Source: Brachypterus glaber (lineage: Eukaryota; Arthropoda; Insecta; Coleoptera; Kateretidae). From it: 64,000 bases of DNA. The notes beneath the pieces were generated by a model, which was not told the DNA's origin, ran no database searches, and worked only from the letters and a program-made list of their open reading frames with translations. The stretch covers positions 14,091,589 through 14,155,588 of the forward strand of contig OY294048.1 of NCBI GenBank assembly GCA_958510825.1. The letters are read 5' to 3'. The translations under genes were made by a program, and so were the position numbers. This document shows positions 54,080-64,000 of this stretch, piece after piece. Each line of letters opens with the position of its first letter. Position 1 is the stretch's first letter.

Positions 54080-54521
54080 TGTTCCTTTTTAGACATTTGA
54101 AAACGTTACCCCGCGTTACAGAGGGGGAGAGGGGTGTCAGTAAAAATGTTACGTAACACTTAAAAAATTATAAACTTATAAAATGTTTATTGGATCACGT
54201 TTTTAACAATGATATAGGCCTAAGATACGGATTCGTTGCAAATTTTATTGCACACGGCGTTCACCAAATCCTCTAAACAAAAAAAAATAGAGATGGAAAA
54301 CTATAAGCAATAACCGGCTTTCGGTTAACCGGTTGCGGAAATTATCTCGGACCGGCTTTTGGTTAAAACACGGAAGCAATAACCGGTTAGAAACCGCTTT
54401 AAAAGCAAAATTTCCTTTCAATTTCTTCACTTTTTGTAAATAAAAATGTTATGTAACAAATGGGAGGGGGTGGGGGTCTAAAACGGCCAAATTTTGCGTT
54501 ACGTAATACTTGAACGTTCCC
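54080..54521. mobile_element. GGGAACGTT element, long form, copy 2
   Basis: Reverse-orientation relative of 38030-38420 sharing AAATGTTTATTGGATCACG, ACGGATTCGTTGCAAATTTT, several AACCGGTT/CCGGCTTT phrases and the end GTTACGTAATACTTGAACG TTCCC followed by TTA. The other side contains GCGTTACAGAGGGGGAGAGG and GTTACGTAAC, presumably near the distal end. Confidence 0.8.
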
Positions 54522-54531
54522 TTATAGAGAT

Positions 54532-54650
54532 GTTATAGTATATTGAAGTACTAGTTTCATAACATACGCCGCAAGCGGCTCGTTTTCTAAACTTGTACTC
54601 GTGCGCTAAAAACGTGTTATGAAACCAGTGCTTTATACAATTTTTTCTAT
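54532..54650. mobile_element. GCCGCAAGCGGC foldback, partial copy 2
   Basis: ATAGTATATTGAAGTACTAG, TACGCCGCAAGCGGCTCG and AACTTGTACTCGTGCGCTAA match the central part of 8246-8475; the outer arms are missing. It lies 11 bp from the neighbouring MITE end. Confidence 0.8.
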
Positions 54651-54659
54651 TTTGCTCTA

Positions 54660-56040
54660 AAATTTAAAAAAACTTACATTTAAATTGATGACTGATTTAG
54701 GGATTTTTGTTTTGGATTGGCATTACTGTTTACACCATGTTTAAAATTCTAAGAACAAATTATATTTTGATATATTTTATAGTCATCTCTTCTCTTTTTT
54801 ACTGCAATTAACCTAGTCACAATTTTAACATGGTAAAAATAACCTAAACTAAAAATTTTGTAAAAAATTCAACTTTAAAGCGACATTGACATTTGCACGG
54901 AAAACGTCAAGCGATAGGCCAGGTCTGTTGCCAACCCAAAAGAACAAAAAGTACAGACCTCTTATGGGCCTATAAGAAAACGCAAAATGCGTTTGATTAT
55001 GAGCTTATAAGAGTCGCAAAATGGAAAATAATTTTATATTTACTTGCTAAAATATTCGGCCGCGACCTCGGTCGGGTCTATTTTCCCAAACTTATTGGGC
55101 AATCATATGTCGTTTCCTATGCCTAGACATAAAACGAATTTTAATTATTTCTAGATAATAAAAAAACTTTATCTTATAAACTTATAAAAAAATATGAACA
55201 TCAACATAATTTTACATAAATTTAATATTAAATTTCTTATAAATATAAAATTTCAGAAATGCCAATTTAAAACACAATAAGGGATAACCACAACTCATCA
55301 TTATACATAATTGTATAAGATGCTTGGGACCGATTATTTCATATAATATCAATATCCATATAATATCAATATCCAATTATTGAAATATGAGTTTTTCTGT
55401 TCGAAATAATACGCAACATAATATGTTTATAATATTATTATATTTCAAAACGCCGCTTTGCCCGATTTTTGCCAAATTGATCAATTTTAATGCTATTTAA
55501 GATCCTGTTACAGATTTATCATAGAATCTGTTAAAAAACTGACAAAAGAAACTTATTTGACGTCACAAGCTTGTAACAAATTTTAACAACATTAAAAAAA
55601 TTGTTTTTTTTATTCTGGGTTTTAACTAGAATCGAGAAATCTTGATTTCGAGAAAAATCAGGACAAGACCGTAATTTTAAAATTAAGATGTCGAGGAGAG
55701 TTAAAAGTTACGTAAATAAAGCATTATTGATAATAATAAAAACTTGTATGGTCTTATTTGGGGATGTTTTGACGCGTAGGGTAAACCAAACCTGCAGAAT
55801 GTCGAAAGTCTTAAAAATGAACTCTCGCGTAAAAAAACAAGGAGTCTATTAATAATAGCAGTAGTGTTATGTGTGTTATCGTTTGACCTTAGTTTTTCTA
55901 AGGAATTACTGAATCACTCAGTGTCACATCAATCGATTATATCAGTTAATCCAGCAACCACTTTGATCGAGTGTGTTGATGTGTCTAGTTGGGTGTCTAT
56001 AGACGACTTGATCTCCGGGCACGCGAGAAAGGCGACACTA
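54660..56040. other. Intron sequence, nothing recognised
   Basis: The open frame at 54893-55126 has no domain I recognise. No repeat family is assigned. Confidence 0.4.
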
Positions 56041-56044
56041 GACA

Positions 56045-57095
56045 AGATATCCGGATCTAAGCCAGGTCAGCATTTTCCTTCGTCTGGTGAGTGTCTGCTC
56101 CAACTCCACTGCCGCACTTAGGCGAAATGCCGCAAATACAAAAAAAATTCTGACTAGCCAAAACCCAAAACACTATCCCGATCTAAGCCAGGTTGTTGCA
56201 TTGAAGGGGGGATAATACCACAGTAATACATGATAATATTATTAGCACGCAGGTCAAATGCCCATTGTACATACTACCTTCTGTGAACCACCGGCTTGTA
56301 GTGACTTCCGAACCACTGTTTTTAAAGCACAGATATAAATTTTGTTCAACAATTCTTAAAGTGGTTCCTGTTCTCCCCTCAACTGATAGGTTTCCTCCTT
56401 TTATATAAATTTAACAAACTATTATTTCTGCCACATAATTCTTTCTAAGGCAAGTAGAATCAAATTTAAGAATTCAGGAAAACACCTCAAAGAAAGCATC
56501 CTTACTGTATAGTCGGCCACAATTGTCCATGCCACAAAAAGAGCAGCCATAATGTACAGTCGGACATAAATCTCAATGCTACATCGCCTGAATGAAAAAT
56601 TTTTCTTCCACCGCGGGGACTCGAACCCACGCTTTTGGCGTGAGTCACGCCGCGTGAAGAATTAAGTACTGAACGCTTAAACCGCCACGACCACCGCCTG
56701 ACCCTAGAGTTACTCTATTTAGCGGCTGCTTTAGCTGACGCCTCTAGATAGAGTCTGGTTGGTATTTTCCTTCGTCTGGTGTCTGCTCCGACACCACTGC
56801 CGTACTCAGACGAAATGCCGCAAATACAAAGTTGTTTTTATTACTAGCCAAAAAACAAAATACTTTATTCCGATCTAAGCCAGATCAGTGTCCTCCTTTG
56901 TCTGGTGTCTGCTCCGCCACCACTACCGTCTTAGACGAAACGCCGCAAGTACAAAATTTTTTTCTAACCAGCCAAAAAACAAAACCCTTTTATCCCGATC
57001 CAGAACAGGTCAGGATTTTCCTTTGTCTGGTAAATATTTGCCCCGACACCACTTCTGTACTCAGACGAAATTCCGCAAATACAAAGTTATCTTAG
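56045..57095. repeat. 125-bp repeat units, one separated by an insertion
   Basis: TTTTCCTT(C/T)GTCTGGT landmarks are at about 56072, 56764, 56891 (diverged) and 57015. Each is followed by GTCTGCTCCGACACCACTGC-type text, CAGACGAAATGCCGCAAATA and TAGCCAAAA.CAAAA. The last three are tandem with a 124-127 bp period. The first is split off by about 560 bp (56195-56755) that contains a tRNA-like sequence. Within each unit CGTCTG and CAGACG can pair. Confidence 0.85.
56606..56702 (-). repeat. tRNA-Ser-like sequence, probably a SINE head or pseudogene
   Basis: Minus strand text GGTCGTGGCGGTTTAAGCG then a long variable-arm-like CGCGGCGTGACTCACGCC and GGGTTCGAGTCCCCGCGG resembles a class II tRNA (Ser/Leu), with a perfect B box. 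The T stem pairs only partly and there is no clean acceptor stem, so it is not called a functional tRNA. It lies in the insertion that splits the 125-bp repeats. Confidence 0.6.
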
Positions 57096-57392
57096 CTTCA
57101 CCTTTTTAGTAAAAACTACAAGTTAAAACTATAAATTAGTGATTTAAGATATCTACTCACAATTTGAGGGCTGAGAATATAAACAAACCAATGAATTTAG
57201 CATATAGCCTATAGGTATGCTTTATAGATATAAATATATCTACCTTTAGTCTGATTATTTTGGACCACAAACAAAAAACTATATAAGCATTTTTTTACCA
57301 CAGACGAAATCACTTGTTAAAAAAAATTTATACTAAAACCTAAATTTGACTCAGATCGTATTTGTGAAGTTCAAATGGCCCAACTGACTTAA

Positions 57393-57512
57393 GGTTGGTT
57401 TACTCAATAATTGCCAATAAACTAACCAATGAAATAAAACGTGGCAAATAAATCTGACATTTCATTGATCAAATTCTTAGTTAGTTTATGATAATAATTG
57501 GGTAAACCAAAC
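57393..57512. mobile_element. Small foldback, TAGTTAGTTTA family, copy 2
   Basis: GGTTGGTTTACTCAATAATTG and ATAATTGGGTAAACCAAACC are inverted ends. AATAAACTAACCAATGAA and TTCATTGATCAAATTCTTAG continue the arms. About 120 bp. Confidence 0.78.
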
Positions 57513-57519
57513 CAAAAAA

Positions 57520-58790
57520 ATGCATTAGTTTTTCTCCTAATAAAACAATACAATCTTTTCTTTGACAATTAAAAGACAAATCTTTAGTTTAGGGGGGCAT
57601 CAAGCCTCAAAGCTATTACGAATTAAAGTTACACAATTACACTGATAGAACAATAGGGTAATTAATAAAGTAATTAGGACGTGTCCATATTTTAAAACTC
57701 ACGTCTATTCCTACGTTTGACGAGCTGTGATGCGGGTGTTCTGTGATGTATTTTAAATTCATTTGTGTGCACATAGAGACTACATATCACATGTAATTAC
57801 ATGTACATGTACATGCTTATCTTTGGGTATACTTATGCACATAACATTTTTAATATTTTGGTAAAACATTTATTAGAATCTGATTGTCGCCATCTTTATT
57901 AATCATCCTTCCTCAAAACACTACTATAGTGACAACAACGTTTTTGTATTATTAAATATTATGAATCTACAATTTTAATAGTGTATTTAATATAACCATA
58001 TAATGTTTTAAAATAATCGTAAAAATGGTATTATATACCTCAAACTTGTTACAACAACGTTTCGTTGTATTATTTTTAGATTTTTCTATCTACCACACAA
58101 CTGCCAACCTTATTATATTAGGCGCTAAAAAACCCTCATTCTTCTTCTTCATCTTAGTTAATTTTTTAATAACGATTTTTTTAATCTGATATACGGGAAT
58201 TTGTATAAAAATGTCACACAACTGCTTAAAACCCTATCATTCTAAAAATTTAATCTATCGGTTTTGATCTGGTTAAATTCTAACGAAAAGGCCATATAGT
58301 TAAAAAAAGCACCTATACTTTAACAAAAAAATCATATTACGGCAATTATGCTAGGTCGGGCAGTGCAGTCGTTTCTTTTATCTATCGCTACACCATGTTA
58401 AATCTGCGTTAAATTAGACAAACACTTGGCCTTTAACATTCCTTTCAGTTCATTGATAACTTTATTTCAAAGGTTTATCGGTACAAGGATAGTATTTGAT
58501 TTTAATGAATGAACTACACTGTAAAATATATTAGTGAACTTGCCACCATGTAGTTCTAACCTAATAAGAATATTAAACAACTCGAGAGATGGTATTTGAC
58601 CGAGGCAACAACAATATTTTGTTCACCATCATATAAAATATTAAATTAACAATATAATTGTATTGAAACAAATGTTTGGTTATGTTGCTCTCATAATTAC
58701 AATCATGGCGCGATATCTATGAGGTAAAACCTAAAGCCAAAACAGGTTATTAAAGATTCTAACTAAGCCGAGTATAAAATGCACTTAAAG
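57520..58790. other. AT-rich intron sequence
   Basis: ACAACAACGTTTTTGTATTATT (57937) and the inverted-looking ACAACAACGTTTCGTTGTATT (58051) are similar to phrases in the 1039-bp unit. No gene. Confidence 0.4.
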
Positions 58791-58797
58791 TCAAGTG

Positions 58798-59240
58798 AAA
58801 TAGGCTTGCGACGATGTGCGTATACTATTTTTACTACGACCTAACATTTAAATACAAAAAAGTCCTAACATTAGTTCGCTAATTTGGCATTTGCTACTAA
58901 CTTGCTTGTAGGACTTTTCTTTTGAAAAATATTGCTTTTTTTCGTTTTACTTATATGCAATAAAACTGATTTGCAAGAAAACTTCTATCTGCTATAGCTA
59001 TAGGCTATAGCCTGGAAAAATATGTGACCACGGTAACTCGACATCGCTTTAAGTAAAAGACTTAAAATTTGGAATAGCATATTACGCACCGAGTACGCGA
59101 ACCTAGTTTTCAGTGCACAAGAGCTTATTTTTTTACGAGACGCAGTAAAAAAGCACTCGATGTGTACTGAAATAGGTTTGCGTCGAGATGCGTATACTAT
59201 TTTTCGTACAACCTAACACCTAAACATTAAAGATACGCAA
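58798..59240. repeat. Direct repeat pair and inverted segment, GCGTATACTATTTTT family
   Basis: AATAGGYTTGCGWCGAKRTGCG followed by TATACTATTTTT occurs at about 58800 and 59170. Between them, ACGCACCGAGTACGCGAACC (59084) is an inverted relative of GGTTTGCGTCGAGATGCGT, making a foldback of about 120 bp at 59079-59196. Confidence 0.65.
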
Positions 59241-59266
59241 CAATTGTCTTAAAACTAATTTGTCAA

Positions 59267-59342
59267 TTGAGTCGTTGCATTCCAAAACTCGCCTTATCCT
59301 ATGGACGTTTGGATGAGTGGATGAGGCGAGTTTTGGACTCAA
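59267..59342. repeat. 76-bp hairpin
   Basis: CCAAAACTCGCCTTATCC pairs with GGATGAGGCGAGTTTTGG with one G-T wobble. Flanking TTGAGTC pairs with GACTCAA, with an 8-base bulge on the left. The loop is about 20 bases. Size and shape allow a miRNA-like precursor, but a tiny foldback repeat is as likely. Confidence 0.6.
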
Positions 59343-59847
59343 TTTCAGGCTGTGTTTGACGTTTGCTCATTTTCTGACAGCAGATATGTAAAATCAGCTG
59401 ATTCTCACTTCCCAACCATTGTCATAATCAACGGGTGGAAAATAGGCACTATAGTGCCTATAGCTATAGGAAAAAAAACATAGGGGCAAGTATTTTTACG
59501 TTGGCAACAGTATTTTTTCACTTTCAAGTTGCACCGCGTTATTTCTAGTATTCCGTTTAAATTTAATTATTTTACAGTTTAGTTAAAATATTCACTAGTT
59601 GCAAGAAAACTTGCTAGTTTTAATCAGTAAACTAACACTTGCAGTTAAGCGTTATTAGATCGGTCAGCTGCTGCAGAAAAGCCCACGCAAACAATCTTCT
59701 AAATGGGAAACACTAATACTATTTTAGGGGTCACTCCATACAGCGGAAGCTTTTTGTTGCCGCCTAAGTGTATGAACAACTCCTGAACAATTAGGTAGCC
59801 ATGACAAAGGAAACGACGTTGTATTAATATTGTTATTAACCCTAAGG

Positions 59848-60321
59848 TTCAAAGAAAAAAAGTTTCTATTTCAATGGCTGTAAATTTTTTAATAAACTAG
59901 ATAATGATCTGAAGGCATCCCCCAATTTAAAAACATTTAAAAGTAAACTAAAAATTAAGCTTTTACAGAAAAATTGTTATAGCATAGACGAGTTTCTAAA
60001 CTAATTATTTATGAATGTTATTGTTGTTAACTATTGCAACCATTGTAAAAATTGTGCTATTTTATTACTGTAATACGAAGTGTTTTCTAAACTAAAGTTT
60101 TAAACTATTTATAAATATTATTGTTGTTAACCATTGTAAAAATTGTGCTACTTTATTACTATAATGCAAAGTGTTTTTTGTTTTTTGTTTTTTTTCTCTT
60201 GTTTTTTTTTGATTATTTTTTTTTTACATTTAATGTATTGTAATAGAGTTAAGCATTTTATATTTTGTTATACTGACGTGTCCTACCTATTATACCTGTA
60301 TCTTAGAATTGGATAAATAAA

Positions 60322-60360
<39 letters not shown>

Positions 60361-60361
60361 A
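59848..60361 (+). mobile_element. LINE 3' end with (ATT)n tail
   Basis: The remnant frame 59848-60003 reads SFYFNGCKFFNKLDNDLK, then NLKTFKSKLKIKLL and YSIDEFLN, then a stop, the usual C-terminal text of Jockey/CR1-type reverse transcriptase proteins. A 3' untranslated part follows with an internal duplication of about 60 bp (60017 and 60117), GAATTGGATAAATAAA, and (ATT)n at 60321-60359. All upstream domains are missing. Confidence 0.8.
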
Positions 60362-61389
60362 ACGGACATCATATTTTTTGGACCCAAAACGTCGAGAAAC
60401 GTAAAAAAACAATAAAAATTAACTGACGCAAGAATTTACTCGGGGAAAGTAAAATCCCTACACACTCTTTTTATGTGTATGCCGTAGCCATGATTTGTTT
60501 GTTCAGAAATTGTCTTCCACGCATTGCATCGGTGGTTGTCAAAAAACTGCCGCTGGATGGTGTGACCCCTAATTTTTATTAGTCTCAGATGCCACAGACG
60601 GAATTTTACTATTAATCGCAGTGACAAGGTCAAATGTTTATGTTTTCGTTTTTCCATTCATAAACATTTTATTTATTTCTCGTGTTTTTACCATATTATT
60701 GTAAAACAGAATCGATACTTGAAATGTTTTGGAAAGGGGTGTATCAGATTTTTGGCTAAGCAAGTAAAATAAAAAGATTTTGCACATTTATAGATATATA
60801 AAAAATATTTAAATTCCCAAAATTTTAGCTCTTAAATGGGCCCAGAACATACTTTTTGTAATTGTTTTTAATGGCTAATTTTTACACAGAGAAACACAAT
60901 GCAAGGTAATATTTCAAAATAGTATTTATTTTGCTTGAAAATAGCATAACACAGTGTTCAGAAACAGTATTCAGGAACTATTTTAGGTCGATATTTTCGA
61001 TATATTATACGTCAAAATATCATGCTATTTTAAGGATGATACTAATCGATCGCATTTCGAGCTATTTCAATTTTCTGGGATAAGGTTTCGCTTTTAATTT
61101 TTGAGATATGGAACCCTAAAAACACTGTGTATACTACCCCTTTAGGGTATATAGATATTTTAATAATATTCGGGGACCTTAAATCAATAGTTCGTTCGTC
61201 TACCGTGATTCAGAGATTTATTTAATTTAAACCAATAAATAATTTTTGTCTTCGTCTCTGGACCACCCAACCGTAATATATTTACAATAAAGAAAGCGAG
61301 TCACGTTTCTTGGCCTGGCTCCTACGATGGTCTATATAAATTCGTGCTGTTCGCATTTTTATTTATTATATCCTTCACAGCGCGCATGC
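60362..61389. other. Intron sequence with degenerate repeats
   Basis: 60890-61090 contains AAAATAGCA, AACTATTTTAGGTCGATATT and CGAGCTATTT text related to 52440-52700 in the opposite orientation. No gene. Confidence 0.45.
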
Positions 61390-61564
61390 GCTAGAAGAGT
61401 ATGATGCGGTACTTTCGAATTTTCAAAAATCTTCAAAAAACATCCTAGTCAAAACACTCTTGGATACAAGTCACAACAAATTTAGCTCAACTTTCATATA
61501 ACTTAAGTTTTTTTCATAATTTAATTATTTAGAGCTTTGGCATTTTTTTGAGAACAAATTTTAA

Positions 61565-61790
61565 AAAAATCTATCGATGCGTTTTTGAGAAAAACAATTT
61601 TCATTTGTTTTAACAAAAAAACATATTTAGGAATCTTAAAAAGCAATCTAGCTCAAACGTCCATAACAACTTTTTCACTCTTTTTGACGTAAAATCTCAA
61701 TATCTAAAATAATTTTAAAATATGTCATAATTTTTTGTTAAAACAAATGAAAATCGTTTTTCTCAAAAACGCATCGATAGATTTTTTTTA
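61565..61790. repeat. 60-bp inverted repeat
   Basis: AAAATCTATCGATGCGTTTTTGAG, AAAAACAATTTTCATTTG and TTTTAACAAAAAA at 61565-61620 return inverted at 61728-61790 with few differences, separated by about 110 bp. Confidence 0.85.
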
Positions 61791-61989
61791 AATCGAAAAT
61801 AGCTGAAAGAAATGTCGAATTGACGTATTTTATTCAGGAAAAATTACTTTTATTATAAGGAACATTCCTACCAGTTATGAAAAATCCCTTCAAAAACAAA
61901 AAGGTATAGTGGCGCAAATAGACGAGAAAATAACTTTATATACTTTATTCACAATCATTTAGAAAGAGGCTAATGTTGAAAAATCAATT

Positions 61990-62210
61990 GTTGTTAACTT
62001 CCGCTACCTAAAAAGTTTGAAACACCACATTTTCATCCCTTGGTCGGGAATTGTCTTGTGACTAACTTCACATAGATATGTCAAAAACTTAAATGTATTA
62101 AAATGTTATGGACAAAATAGTTTTCAGTACTAATTTTTATAAAATAATATTTTCGTATTTCTAAAATATATTAAATTTACAATCTGCTGTCATTTCTGAA
62201 ATATCACTGA
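61990..62210. repeat. Dispersed repeat, inverted partner of 1-240
   Basis: GTTAACTTCCGCTACCTAAA, TTGGTCGGGAATTGTCTTGT, AACTTAAATGTATTAAAATG and CTGTCATTTCTGAAATATCA match the first 240 bases in reverse complement. It may be joined with the inverted repeat just upstream into one larger element. Confidence 0.8.
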
Positions 62211-62444
62211 AAGTGCTGCCTCTGCTGGTAATTTAACGAAGTAAATATATAACGTTATTTTATACTTTTTTGGACAAATATTTATTATTTGTGCGAATGA
62301 ATATTTATATTCAATATATTTAATATATTTATATATTTTAAAGTTGTTAATATTAAGTAAAAGTTATATACATGCATTGGTAAAATGTGTAACTAACTTC
62401 ACCAATGTTAATAAATTTGAAGATGAACATTTAATTTTTCCTTC

Positions 62445-62515
62445 GGGTATTAGCAGACCGCGGGGCTACGCCTCTTGGCCAGCTAACTTTTCCTCAGGAA
62501 ATAAAATATTTTTCA
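62445..62515. repeat. Short GC-rich island
   Basis: CCTTCGGGTATTAGCAGACC, GCGGGGCTACGCCTCTTGGC and CAGCTAACTTTTCCTCAGG stand out from very AT-rich flanks. TTAGC...GCTAA allows partial folding. The content looks like a small dispersed repeat, not a gene. Confidence 0.4.
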
Positions 62516-62639
62516 CCTCGGTATGTAATAATTACTAAACTCAAATATATTTCTTGCCAGACTCGGGGGTGTAGAGCTAAGCAGGTTCCAGGTTCGAAGT
62601 CCATAACTGGCTACTGGTTTTTTGTTTTTATATTTTATG

Positions 62640-63180
62640 TATTTTGCGTTTTAATTAAATAATTTTATCTTGTGTTTACTAAGTATGCATTTGGGAAAAT
62701 ATAGGTACTATCGACTGTAAAGAATATACTGTGGAATGCGAAGCATTACATATCTTCACGGCTTGTTTATTTATTTATTAATATTACTGTAAGATTTGTA
62801 ATTACAGTGTATAGATTTTTAATGGACTTGTCAAACAGAATATATAATTTGGATATAATAAAAGGAAATTCGTGCTTTCTTTTATAAATTTCGTTTATAT
62901 TAAAAATAAATGATTTTAATGAGCACCTGAAAACACTAGCTGACAAAAATTTTATGTGGTGAAAACAAATATCTTAAATTAAAAAAAAAAAAAATACATG
63001 AAAATAAATAGCAGTAAAAAAAACTATTTCTCTCAAAAATATATGTTTTTAAATTTTTAGTTTTTTTAAAAAAAGGAACTTTTAAAATAAAAATGATTTT
63101 TTTTAATTTAATTTTTTTTTAATTATTTTTTTTTTTCAATTTTTTTTTAGACTTTTAAAAAGAAATGTTGATTAAAAAAA
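62640..63180. other. AT-rich, homopolymer-rich sequence
   Basis: Long A and T runs dominate 62980-63180. Nothing recognised. The AGGCCTACAGTATTCTTTTG repeat follows at 63204. Confidence 0.45.
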
Positions 63181-63352
63181 CTTGATTGTTAATTTTAATG
63201 AACCCAGGCCTACAGTATTCTTTTGTTGGCAGCAGTATTTTTTTACAGTGTATTATAGCAAAATTAGCAATAAAGTTTCCCAGTGTAGCTTTTCAAATGA
63301 AAACAAAATCGACTGTAAAAGATACGAACCATTTTACGATAAAAGCCGATCA

Positions 63353-63717
63353 CACTGAAAAAAAATGACGTTCTTCGCTCAAAGTAGTCAACACTCTTGG
63401 CAGTTATTCTTTTAGCTTAAAAGATGTGTATCTTCAAACAAAAGTATTTATCTTGTCCCAAGAAAAGTGTCGCTTTTGAAATATTTTTATAATTCTCTTG
63501 GACCTGGCGCATTTGAGGCAAAAACCATTTATCTTGTTTTAAGATTGTTAAAAATTTTAAATACTAAATAATAATTTTAAGTTAAATAATCAGAAAGATC
63601 TTGGCAAGTGAATTATATTTTCATGTTAAGAGAAGGCGCTTTTGGACGTATTTAAGAGTGCGAGGCATTTGGCCTAATTTGATATGTCATTACCGCAAAG
63701 GATCCTTTCTTCAGTGC
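63353..63717. mobile_element. ACACTGAAAAAAA element, copy 2
   Basis: Inverted copy of 31210-31636. Ends ACACTGAAAAAAAATGACG and AAGGATCCTTTCTTCAGTG. About 60 bp shorter than copy 1 owing to a central deletion. Confidence 0.87.
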
Positions 63718-63804
63718 AGGAATTAATTAAATTATACGTAAAGGACTTCATAGTTAATTGAGTCATGTAGTATCAAAAGGTAATAAATCGAAATTTTTCA
63801 GAAT

Positions 63805-64000
63805 TCAGATTTTTATAGAGAACTTTCACTTTTGGCTGTGTCGATGGATTTTAATTTCCGACGTTTTGTCTCTTACTGCTAGAGTGCTAGAGACATCTTT
63901 ATTGATTAATCTGACACTGAAGATGTCTCTAGCAGTAAGAGACGAGCGTCGGAAAGTGAAAATCCATCAACACGGTCTAAACTCGAAAGTGAAATTTCTC
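63805..64000. mobile_element. Palindromic element of the 10757 family, cut by window end
   Basis: AGAGAACTTTCACTTTTGGC, TCGATGGATTTTAATTTCCG, ACGTTTTGTCTCTTACTGCT and AGAGACATCTTTATTGATTA return as complements to CACGGTCTAAACTCGAAAGT at the edge. The arms are more diverged than in the copy at 10757-10985. Confidence 0.85.

Noticed and set aside
54893..55126. 77-codon frame with some protein-like text
   Set aside because: No family recognised, non-ATG opening and no supporting splice or promoter signal; left unannotated.
56764..57070. Possible hammerhead ribozyme in the 125-bp units (CAGACGAAAT)
   Set aside because: GAAA is present but the CUGAUGA core is absent in all units.
60321..60359. 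Independent (ATT)n microsatellite
   Set aside because: It is the tail of the LINE 3' end just upstream.
62565..62620. GTAGAGCTAAGCAGG...GGTTCGAAGTCC, tRNA- or 5S-like
   Set aside because: The B box has one extra base, no A box at proper spacing and no foldable cloverleaf.

Overview
This is AT-rich, repeat-dense eukaryotic DNA from an insect. The evidence is a BTB protein of the arthropod bric-a-brac type, tRNA-derived SINEs, Jockey-like non-LTR retrotransposons, and many short inverted-repeat elements with the ACAGGGTG, CACTGAAAA or GGGAACGTT ends that are common in insects. The order is not decided by the sequence; a beetle is a guess.

Only two conventional genes are convincing, both on the + strand. 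The first is the 5' coding exon of a bric-a-brac (bab) orthologue at 6410-7192. It starts with a strong ATG, sits in the only long GC-rich island, and ends at a clean splice donor after the bab-typical GIAEMIREEER. No pipsqueak-type DNA-binding exon follows, so everything from 7193 to the end is probably first-intron sequence of bab (at least 56.8 kb). The second is a single-exon gene at 49392-50333 encoding a 313-residue coiled-coil protein of the CCDC42/CFAP73 (DUF4200) axonemal family. It lies nested in that intron.

The rest is a mosaic of mobile DNA. (a) Six copies of one tRNA-derived SINE, with two different tRNA-like heads on a common body; one copy has a 13-bp target duplication. (b) Three non-LTR pieces: a 2.9-kb element with an open 850-codon reading frame and an intact YADD reverse transcriptase, lying inside a DNA transposon whose empty site exists at 15.6 kb; an RNase H plus tail fragment at 48.06-48.80 kb; and a 3' end with an (ATT)n tail at 59.85-60.36 kb. 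(c) About thirty palindromic or TIR-bearing non-autonomous elements, several as pairs or triplets and some nested inside each other. (d) Tandem repeats with periods of about 93, 125 and 151 bp, and an apparently exact 1039-bp tandem duplication at 19440-21517.

The most useful leads are: a palindromic element with a 14-bp target duplication, which is too long for a usual DNA transposon; the empty and filled site pair for the LINE; a 46-codon reading frame overlapping an old copy of that palindromic family; the over-represented 12-mer TTTGGACTTTTT, often at repeat break points; and the large number of long hairpins that would be transcribed within bab pre-mRNA. No operon-like system, CRISPR array or intact DNA transposase was found. 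Boundaries of repeats were judged by eye.
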